Assembly: GCA_014361095.1 (NCBI GenBank)
Contig: JACIWF010000015.1
Span: 10,991 to 16,484 of the forward strand
DNA from: Hadesarchaea archaeon
GTDB taxonomy: Archaea; Hadarchaeota; Hadarchaeia; Hadarchaeales; Hadarchaeaceae
Length of the DNA stretch: 5,494 bases
Reading direction: 5' to 3'
Position numbers and translations under genes: made by a program. Below the pieces are notes generated by a model. That model was not told the origin of the DNA, searched no databases, and worked only from the letters and a program-made list of their open reading frames with translations. Below, one piece after another: positions 1 to 5,078 of this stretch (its first letter is position 1; the number at the start of each line of letters is the position of its first letter).

Positions 1-175
1 CTATGGCGCCGGGAATTATTATGGTGCCCCCGGCGTCGATTTTTTCATCGGCTGCCGGGAGGTTAGGTTCCTTCGCTATCAGGACAATTTTGCCGGCCTC
101 TACAGCCAAACCCGTCTCTAAGAAAACTCCTTCGACGAAAATTTTTCCGTTGGTTACTACGGTATCTACTCTCAT
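1..175 (-). CDS. Amidohydrolase, dihydroorotase/hydantoinase-like (N-terminal part, cut by left edge)
   Basis: Only the first 58 codons are in the window; the gene continues past base 1. The visible part is the N-terminal beta-sandwich of the amidohydrolase superfamily. It has the strand pattern 'VTNGKIFVEG', then 'LAVEAGKI', then 'IDAGGTIIIPGAI', and the next codon starts with G, as expected for the Asp in the family signature PG(A/G)(I/V)D-x-H. This pattern is typical of dihydroorotase, hydantoinase/dihydropyrimidinase and allantoinase, which open cyclic amide rings in the cytoplasm using a binuclear metal centre. The metal-binding His, Lys and Asp residues lie outside the window, so the substrate cannot be read. 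The ATG overlaps the stop of the upstream ureohydrolase gene in an ATGA junction (bases 172-175) and has a GAGGT Shine-Dalgarno 7 bases upstream, so the two are almost certainly cotranscribed. Superfamily membership is well supported; the hydantoinase-like subgroup is a guess from the N-terminus alone. Confidence 0.82.
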   Translation of the reverse strand, partial: MRVDTVVTNGKIFVEGVFLETGLAVEAGKIVLIAKEPNLPAADEKIDAGGTIIIPGAI

Positions 176-1155
176 CGCGGCGACCTCTTGGATGACGCCA
201 CTCCCGCGAGTAGATAGAGTATCGTCCAGGTCGTGATCCAGTAGAGGGGCCACGCCGGCAACTGGTATGGTTGCCAGGCCGGAGTTGGAATCCATTCCAC
301 GTTGAAGGCTGTTACTGAATTTTTGCCGACTTCATAGGCGATCTTGAGCAGGTCGGAAGTGGTTATTCCTAGCGGTTCGTCTAATCCTGGGGCGGCTCCA
401 AGGTCCAGAACATCCAGATCTAGGTTGAGGAATAGGTGATCGGCACCTGTCCTCGCCTTTTGAATGGCCTCTTTGGCGATTTCGCTGATCCCCCTACGCT
501 CGATTTCAGCGTAAGTATACACGGTTGCCCCCTTTTTCCGGTACCAATTCATCTGCTCCTTAAAGTTCCTCGGCCCCCTCATCCCGATTTGGACGAAATT
601 TTTCATATTCACCCCGTCAAGTTCAGATGCACGGGCCACCCAGCAGGCGAGGGACCACTTGCTGCCGCTGTGAATATCCATGTTGTCAGCATGGGCGTCC
701 AGATGGATGATGCCCAGCTTGCCATCCAATCCACATATGGATTTTGCGAAGAGATATGGATGGGCTCCGATCGTCAGCGGAATACATCCGGCCTCCAAAA
801 TTTCTGAAATTTTCTTCTCCGCGACCTGAAAATAATCGTTGATGTTTTCCCGGTCTAAAGGATAAAATCCAGCCACATCGCCGCAGTCGACTAGGTTTAT
901 CTGCTCGAGGACATCGATGTCAAGCTCGGGCAGATATCCTCCATACTTTATCGAGGCCTTTCTCAGGCGCACGGTGTCCATCATGTTTATGCCGATTTCC
1001 CTTCCGACCAGCATTTCAGCGCCTTGAGAGGGCAGGCCCAAAAATGCCACATCAGCGCCCTTTAGATCTTTTTTTCCTCTAGCCACAGGGGCGCCGAGAA
1101 AAGTTGGCACATCGCCGTAAATGGTTGGGATGAGCATTTTTTGAAAATTTTCCAT
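172..1155 (-). CDS. Ureohydrolase (arginase/agmatinase fold), divergent member
   Basis: A 327-residue protein of the arginase/agmatinase/formimidoylglutamase family, cytoplasmic Mn2+ enzymes that hydrolyse guanidino or amidino groups, usually releasing urea. All six expected metal ligands are visible: His132 (in GAHPY, where most members have GGDHS), Asp153, His155 and Asp157 (in HLDAHAD), and Asp246 and Asp248 (in LDLDVLD). The QIGMRGPR strand and the APG loop (256-257) also fit, and the length is normal. Departures: GGDHS is IGAHPY, the SHG motif holding the arginase His141 equivalent reads SLA (Leu169), the arginase Glu277 position appears to be Asp268, and the C-terminus holds five Trp between 288 and 310. 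The substrate is therefore unlikely to be plain arginine or agmatine; it may be a ring-opened heterocycle product (inference). I chose the ATG at 1155 because AGGA sits 5 bases upstream. A GTG at 1182 would add nine residues but has only a poorly placed SD. Confidence 0.85.
   Translation of the reverse strand: MENFQKMLIPTIYGDVPTFLGAPVARGKKDLKGADVAFLGLPSQGAEMLVGREIGINMMDTVRLRKASIKYGGYLPELDIDVLEQINLVDCGDVAGFYPLDRENINDYFQVAEKKISEILEAGCIPLTIGAHPYLFAKSICGLDGKLGIIHLDAHADNMDIHSGSKWSLACWVARASELDGVNMKNFVQIGMRGPRNFKEQMNWYRKKGATVYTYAEIERRGISEIAKEAIQKARTGADHLFLNLDLDVLDLGAAPGLDEPLGITTSDLLKIAYEVGKNSVTAFNVEWIPTPAWQPYQLPAWPLYWITTWTILYLLAGVASSKRSPR
183..187 (-). promoter_or_regulatory. Ribosome binding site for the left-edge amidohydrolase
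   Basis: GAGGT on the minus strand, 7 bases before the ATG at 175. It lies inside the last codons of the ureohydrolase gene. It fixes the ATG that overlaps the upstream TGA as the start. Confidence 0.6.
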
Positions 1156-1160
1156 GGATT

Positions 1161-1164
1161 TCCT
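1161..1164 (-). promoter_or_regulatory. Ribosome binding site deciding the ureohydrolase start
   Basis: AGGA on the minus strand, 5 bases before the ATG at 1155. It favours that ATG over the in-frame GTG at 1182 and the ATG at 1137. Confidence 0.45.
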
Positions 1165-1281
1165 ATATCTGGTTTTACCCACAAAACCACGCCTTAACTT
1201 TGAACGGCGATCATAAAAATTTTCAGTTTCAGCCTAATTTTTAAGGTGTGTGCAGAGAGTTATTGGAAGCGGGGTTTTATT
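1165..1281. promoter_or_regulatory. Divergent intergenic region with A/T-rich promoter-like core
   Basis: This is the only intergenic gap of note. It lies between the ureohydrolase (minus) and the MoaD-like gene (plus), so both must be started from here. A near-palindromic A/T block at about 1211-1224 contains TCATAAAAATTTTC. On the minus strand the same block reads GAAAATTTTTATGA, similar to an archaeal BRE plus TATA box. Initiation about 25 bases downstream would fall near 1190 on the minus strand and near 1243 on the plus strand, both compatible with the chosen starts. No convincing bacterial -35/-10 pair or operator repeat was found. Promoter function is inferred from gene layout and composition only. 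Confidence 0.35.
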
Positions 1282-1584
1282 ATGGGCCAAATAACGGTGT
1301 TGGTGGTTTATCTATCATTTTTCCAAGAGATCACGGGCACGAGGGAGGAAAAAATTAACATCTCCGAGGGGGCGGCTTTGATTGACCTGTTAACACTTCT
1401 CTGCACCAAGCACGGTGAAAAATTCAGAAAGACCCTTTTCGACCCGAAGACCGGGAGTGTCTACGGTCATAATCACATAACCCTGAATGGGCAGCTGGCT
1501 CATCTTATGGATAAAAATCTTCGGATTAAGCTGGGTGATGGCGATCGTGTGGTTATCGCCCACGCCGTCTCCGGAGGCCAATAG
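1282..1584 (+). CDS. MoaD/ThiS-like ubiquitin-fold protein
   Basis: A 100-residue beta-grasp protein. MoaD carries a C-terminal Gly-Gly thiocarboxylate and donates sulfur to form the dithiolene of molybdopterin or tungstopterin; archaeal relatives (SAMPs) can also be conjugated to proteins. The sequence fits the family: an N-terminal strand (ITVLVVYL, 4-11), an IDLLTLLCTKHG helix near 34-45, the HITLNG strand (65-70), and a closing 'GDGDRVVIAHAVSGG', which matches the usual GD-x-V-x-(I/L)-x-P-x-(V/I)-(A/S)GG ending. Oddly, one residue (Gln100) follows the Gly-Gly before the stop, and the Pro-Pro before the end is replaced by Ala-His. The AOR gene ends 7 bases away on the other strand and needs a pterin cofactor, so a role in that cofactor's synthesis is plausible but not proven. 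The start is the ATG at 1282, at the beginning of the conserved fold; a GTG at 1246 would add 12 residues without clear support. Confidence 0.82.
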   Translation: MGQITVLVVYLSFFQEITGTREEKINISEGAALIDLLTLLCTKHGEKFRKTLFDPKTGSVYGHNHITLNGQLAHLMDKNLRIKLGDGDRVVIAHAVSGGQ

Positions 1585-1591
1585 TTTCTTC

Positions 1592-3517
1592 TCAGAAAGG
1601 AATTTTACCCAGCCTTTTCAGCTCTTCAGCCACGTAGTCCAACCCGAGTTCTTCCAGCTTCTTTCCGGGGATGAGTCCGGTTTTTTGGTCCCATCCCCTC
1701 AGCCCGTAGTATTCATCCAGCATTTTCTCCAATTCCACGACATGTCCCTTGGCTGCGCCCTCAGGGGCAGGTATTTTGGTGAACCTGTCTGGAAGGGTGT
1801 CGTCATTTTTGCTTAGCCCCTCCCGGATATTGAAAGCCCTCTGGAGGTTAACTATTCTTTCGCCGGCTCTCCTCAGCTCCTCACCGCTTACCCTCATCCC
1901 TGTTGCCAGTTTCAGAATCTTTGCCATATCTTCGAAGTAGATCTGCCCCGTGTACAGCGGCAGGCAGGTGCCGGAGCTTTTGCAGAGAGATAGACTGTCG
2001 CAGAGGGCACAGAGTTCCTCGCCGTCTTTTACCTCATAGGCCTTGTATTTTGGGCTAAGCGGCTGGGCCATCTCGGGGAGATATTTTTCACCAAACCTCG
2101 CCTTGATCGGCTCTTCCCTGCCAAGTTCGTCGACCAGCGGAAAGGCCTTGAGGTGATCGGCTCCCCGACTGGCGACCGCGTGAGCCAGACCCATCGATTT
2201 CTGGGCCCTGCCGTCTTGGGCGGCAATTTCCATTTTTTTCACAGTCATCAGATATTTTTCCGAGCCACGGCCAATTTTCTGTGCTGCCCGAAAGCTACCC
2301 TCGGCAAGGATGGCGCCGAACCCCTTCCGATAGGCAATTTTAGGGATTAACTCCAGCAGCGCCTCGTGATTGCCCCAGGTCAGCTCGAGGCCATCCGTGT
2401 CCTCCTTAGTTAGAATGCCCCGCTCATAGCATTCCATGGCCCAGGAGATGGTTCCTCCGGTTGAGATGGTGTCCAGACCCAGTTCATCGCAGAGTTCGTT
2501 AGCGTATATAATCGCGTCCAAGTCTCTGATCCACAGCCTAGCCCCCAACGCCGAGAGTGTTTCATACTCGGGCTGTTTAGCGTAGATTCCGGCGTAGGGT
2601 TGATTTTTGACCTGCACTGGTTTTTCGCAGGTGGCCCAGCAACCGAAGCCCCCTCGGTCCTTTATCCGGTACTCCTTCCTGATCCTCTCTCCGCCAATTT
2701 CCTTGGCATAGGGGAAGACGCCGGTTTGAAAGTTCTTGACCGGCCATCGGGAGATCTCGTTCATCAGCTCCACAAGAATAGGGGTACCAAACTTTATCCT
2801 GTCAAGAATATAGAAATCATTCCTGTAAACTTCGATTATCTCCTTCATAAATTCGTAGAACTCCTTTGGATTTTCTGTCTTTACATCTTTTGAGCCCCTA
2901 ACTGCCACGGCCTTCAGATTCTTGGAACCCATCACGGCACCGAGCCCGCAGCGAGCCGCGGCCCTTCTCTGACTGATGATTGAGGCGTACCTGACCAGAT
3001 TTTCTCCAGCAGGTCCACAACTGGCGACTTGAATCCTGTGGTCACCGAGATCCCTCCTGATTATCTCCTCAGTTTCACCGGTTGTCTTACCCCAGAGGTC
3101 GCCAGCATCCATGATCCGGACACTGTTATCGTTGATCCAAAGATAGACCGGTTTGCTGGCTTTTCCTTGAAAGACGATGGCGTCATAGCCGGCGAACTTT
3201 AATTCTGGGCCCCAATGTCCGCAGCAGCTGGAATCGCCGTAGATCCCAGTGAGCGGGGACTTGGCACCGACCTCGAACCTGCAGCTGACCGGCCATCCCG
3301 TGCCACATAGCGGACCCACGGCAAAGATAAGCCGGTTTTCAGGGGAAAGGGGATCGGTCTCCGGGCTGACTTCGTCCCATAAGATCTTGGTAATGAATCC
3401 AGCGCCGCCGATAAAGTTTTCGGCAAGCTTGACATCTAAAGGCTGTTTGGTGACTATGTTATTCGTCAGATCTACCCGGATTATTTCCCCCGCATAACCC
3501 CTGTATTTAAAGCTCAT
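1592..3517 (-). CDS. Aldehyde ferredoxin oxidoreductase family, tungstopterin catalytic subunit
   Basis: A 641-residue full-length AOR-family protein. Known members hold a bis-pterin tungsten centre and one [4Fe-4S] cluster, and oxidise aldehydes to acids with ferredoxin or run the reverse reaction; BamB-type relatives reduce benzoyl-CoA. Domain order is normal. The N-terminal pterin-binding domain has 'FIGGAGF' (35-41), 'KSPLTGIYGDSS' (86-97), 'GPELKFAGYD' (103-112), 'SCGPAGENLVRYAS' (166-179) and 'GLGAVMGSKNLKA' (191-203). The helical domains have 'PEYETLSALG' (316-325, holding the family's conserved Glu), 'LDTISTGG', and 'RGADHLKA' with the conserved His455. Cluster ligands: Cys293 and Cys297 (GCWATC) and Cys512 (LSLCKSS) match three of the four expected cysteines, but the first Cys of CxxCxxxC is Gly290. 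The strong SD (GGAGG, 6-base spacing) fixes the ATG. The gene overlaps the ferredoxin gene by 11 bases, so the two are translationally linked and probably physical partners, as in AorAB or BamBC. The substrate is unknown. Confidence 0.93.
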   Translation of the reverse strand: MSFKYRGYAGEIIRVDLTNNIVTKQPLDVKLAENFIGGAGFITKILWDEVSPETDPLSPENRLIFAVGPLCGTGWPVSCRFEVGAKSPLTGIYGDSSCCGHWGPELKFAGYDAIVFQGKASKPVYLWINDNSVRIMDAGDLWGKTTGETEEIIRRDLGDHRIQVASCGPAGENLVRYASIISQRRAAARCGLGAVMGSKNLKAVAVRGSKDVKTENPKEFYEFMKEIIEVYRNDFYILDRIKFGTPILVELMNEISRWPVKNFQTGVFPYAKEIGGERIRKEYRIKDRGGFGCWATCEKPVQVKNQPYAGIYAKQPEYETLSALGARLWIRDLDAIIYANELCDELGLDTISTGGTISWAMECYERGILTKEDTDGLELTWGNHEALLELIPKIAYRKGFGAILAEGSFRAAQKIGRGSEKYLMTVKKMEIAAQDGRAQKSMGLAHAVASRGADHLKAFPLVDELGREEPIKARFGEKYLPEMAQPLSPKYKAYEVKDGEELCALCDSLSLCKSSGTCLPLYTGQIYFEDMAKILKLATGMRVSGEELRRAGERIVNLQRAFNIREGLSKNDDTLPDRFTKIPAPEGAAKGHVVELEKMLDEYYGLRGWDQKTGLIPGKKLEELGLDYVAEELKRLGKIPF

Positions 3518-3977
3518 TTTTTTCCTCCAGTAGTTCCTTCAGTTTCATCGAGTGTTTCATTCCTCTCTCGTAGGCAATGTCGTTAGGATCGATGAATCTC
3601 AGTTTTCCTGGAGGACAGTGCCTCACACAGTTCCCGCACTGGTCACATTTTATCGCCGTTCCGTTATCTGGGTGGAGCCAAATTGCGCCGAAAGGGCATT
3701 CTTGAACGCAGATGCCGCAGCCGATGCACTTTTCAGTATTGACCACCCACACCCGGCCCCTCCGTTCGATCGCTTCCACTGGGCAGCTTTGGGCGCAGGG
3801 TGCATTCACGCACTGCCGACAGACGATTGGACTGTCAAAGGTGGCACCGATCCTGACGACACGTATTCTGGATTTCTGTGGATTCATCAGTCCTTCTTTG
3901 ATGTAGCTGCAGGCTATTTCGCAGTTTCTACATCCGGTGCATTCGAGCGGGTCTATGTACAATATTTTTCTTGACAT
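3507..3977 (-). CDS. Four-cluster ferredoxin, electron-transfer partner of AOR
   Basis: A 156-residue soluble iron-sulfur protein with 16 cysteines arranged for four [4Fe-4S] clusters. Cys13/16/19/23 follow the CTGCRNCEIAC motif. Cys53/56/61/65 follow CxxCxxxxCxxxC. Cys84/87/90/94 are in CIGCGICVQEC, and Cys111/114/117/121 in CDQCGNCVRHC. This is the HycB/CooF/DmsB-like arrangement also used by the small subunits of AOR complexes (AorA type). No signal peptide, Tat motif or membrane segment is present, so it should be cytoplasmic. It lies between the flavin dehydrogenase and the AOR, overlapping the latter by 11 bases, and most likely carries electrons to or from AOR, possibly linking the two enzymes (inference). 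I take the ATG at 3977 as start because GGAG is 9 bases upstream. An in-frame TTG at 3983 would add two residues but sits only 3 bases from that site. The C-terminus (about 138-156) is a charged Lys/Glu-rich helix. Confidence 0.92.
   Translation of the reverse strand: MSRKILYIDPLECTGCRNCEIACSYIKEGLMNPQKSRIRVVRIGATFDSPIVCRQCVNAPCAQSCPVEAIERRGRVWVVNTEKCIGCGICVQECPFGAIWLHPDNGTAIKCDQCGNCVRHCPPGKLRFIDPNDIAYERGMKHSMKLKELLEEKNEL
3524..3528 (-). promoter_or_regulatory. Strong ribosome binding site for the AOR gene
   Basis: GGAGG on the minus strand, followed by six A and then the ATG at 3517. It lies within the last codons of the ferredoxin gene, implying AOR is translated from the same transcript. 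Confidence 0.75.
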
Positions 3978-3983
3978 CGGCAA

Positions 3984-5045
3984 TCACTCCAACTTTATCG
4001 CATTGACCGGACAAACGGTAGCGCAGAGTCCACAACCGAAGCAGGCGCCCTCTTCAACTTTTGCCACACTTTCATGCACTTTTATCGCCGTATAAGCACA
4101 GGCCCGTTCACAAATGCCGCAGCCATTACATAGGTCGTGATTCACGTTTGGTATTCTTCGGGCAAGTGATGGCTCTTCTTTGAGGTATCTCAGGGATAGA
4201 CCACGAATTTCTTCCAGGCTATTGTAACCAAGCTTTTTTGAAATTTCGCTGATTTCTTCAACTATTTTCGAGAAAACTCCCAACCCCTTGAGAATCGCCG
4301 CGGTGTGGAGGTGAACGCAGGTGGCTCCAACCATTAAAAATTCAATTGCGTCTTTGCCATCGCGGATGCCGCCACCACCAACAATCGGTATTTTTACGCT
4401 TTTGGCCATTTCAGCGACGCATCTCAACGCCACCGGTTTTATGGCCGGTCCGGAGAGATAACCGTATCCGAACTTTGAGCCCAGTAATGGTTTGCCCGTC
4501 TTCGCGTCGATAGCCAGCACTGGCCCCAGCGTGTTGATCCCGGAGATGTAATCGGCCCCAGCTTGTTCAATTTCTCTGGCGTATCGTGGGATATCTTGGA
4601 TGTCGGGGCCTATTTTGACTCCGAGAGGGATGGTAACCTCTTCCTTAATTCTGCGGATATTTTCCCGCAGCTGCTCAAGCGGAGGGTTAGCGATGGGCAG
4701 TTCCACCATGTCGGCTCCGGCCTCTTCAAGAAGTTTAGCCATCTTTATCTCCTCCTCGATGTTGCCGAGAATGCTGACTATTACGGGCTTCCTACCCTCT
4801 TTGGCTATCTTCATTTGTCTGCAGAACTTTTCGGCGCTGAGGGCGGACCAATCGTGATTAATCAGGGTATCTCCTCTGAGAGCAGCCATGCACGGCCGGG
4901 GAGTATCCTCATCAATTGGATAAACGGTTTTGACCACAACCGCCCCGACGCCGTGTTGTTCTGCGGCCCGTTTGACCGCCGGACCATCCCGGCTAAGAGG
5001 TCCCGGAGCCAGAACGGTTGGGAACTCCAGCCTTAGACCCGCCAA
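3984..5045 (-). CDS. Dihydroorotate/dihydropyrimidine dehydrogenase-like flavoprotein with C-terminal ferredoxin domain
   Basis: A TIM-barrel FMN protein of the DHOD/PreA (dihydropyrimidine dehydrogenase) superfamily. These enzymes oxidise or reduce the C5-C6 bond of a pyrimidine ring. Fold signatures: 'PTVLAPGPLSRDG' (9-21), 'VVVKTVYP' (36-43), 'LGVKIGPDI' with the FMN-contact Lys (141-149), 'GINTLGP' (169-175), 'GYLSGPAIKPVALR' (195-208) and the phosphate loop 'IVGGGGIRDGKDA' (221-233). The tail holds two [4Fe-4S] motifs: Cys306/309/312/316 and Cys335/338/341/345. This joins the PreA-like barrel to its ferredoxin domain, allowing electron exchange with the four-cluster ferredoxin encoded immediately downstream. 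Odd: the 'ELNxSCPN' strand and Cys loop of this family is replaced by 'VELPIANPP' (114-122) with no Cys, so substrate chemistry may differ from pyrimidine reduction. The only usual start is a TTG at 5045, which lacks an SD. Homologous-looking residues TVDLTVN continue upstream to about 5066, so the true protein is probably seven residues longer. Confidence 0.87.
   Translation of the reverse strand: MAGLRLEFPTVLAPGPLSRDGPAVKRAAEQHGVGAVVVKTVYPIDEDTPRPCMAALRGDTLINHDWSALSAEKFCRQMKIAKEGRKPVIVSILGNIEEEIKMAKLLEEAGADMVELPIANPPLEQLRENIRRIKEEVTIPLGVKIGPDIQDIPRYAREIEQAGADYISGINTLGPVLAIDAKTGKPLLGSKFGYGYLSGPAIKPVALRCVAEMAKSVKIPIVGGGGIRDGKDAIEFLMVGATCVHLHTAAILKGLGVFSKIVEEISEISKKLGYNSLEEIRGLSLRYLKEEPSLARRIPNVNHDLCNGCGICERACAYTAIKVHESVAKVEEGACFGCGLCATVCPVNAIKLE
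3987..3990 (-). promoter_or_regulatory. Ribosome binding site for the four-cluster ferredoxin
   Basis: GGAG on the minus strand, immediately before the TGA of the dehydrogenase gene and 9 bases before the ATG at 3977. It favours the ATG over the TTG at 3983 and indicates coupled translation. Confidence 0.55.
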
Positions 5046-5071
5046 ATTTACCGTGAGGTCAACCGTTTTTT

Positions 5072-5078
5072 CACCCTC
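5072..5078 (-). promoter_or_regulatory. Ribosome binding site for the dehydrogenase gene, overlapping the upstream stop codon
   Basis: GAGGGTG on the minus strand, sharing bases with the TGA of the upstream amidohydrolase (5077-5079). The AGGG core is 7 bases before an ACG codon at 5066, in the dehydrogenase frame, but 28 bases before the TTG at 5045. It therefore argues for a start near 5066, not at the TTG. Confidence 0.5.

Noticed and set aside
436..807. 123-codon plus-strand open frame opposite the ureohydrolase
   Set aside because: It is antisense to the metal-binding core of the ureohydrolase; no domain and no convincing start.
1200..1230. Bacterial sigma-70 promoter with TTGAAC at 1200-1205
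   Set aside because: No acceptable -10 hexamer lies 16-18 bases downstream.
1390..1581. 63-codon minus-strand open frame opposite the MoaD-like gene
   Set aside because: The plus-strand frame has the full MoaD fold and Gly-Gly tail; the minus frame has no family pattern.
1585..1598. Small inverted repeat TTTCT/AGAAA in the gap between the MoaD-like and AOR genes, as a bidirectional terminator
   Set aside because: The stem is only 5 A/T-rich pairs and lacks a GC core or a following T run, so it is too weak to call.
3552..3974. 140-codon plus-strand open frame opposite the ferredoxin gene
   Set aside because: It mirrors almost the whole ferredoxin gene, which has 16 precisely spaced cysteines. 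The antisense product has no recognisable pattern or ribosome binding site.
4563..5036. 157-codon plus-strand open frame opposite the dehydrogenase gene
   Set aside because: It is antisense to a clear FMN-barrel protein, and its translation shows no domain features.
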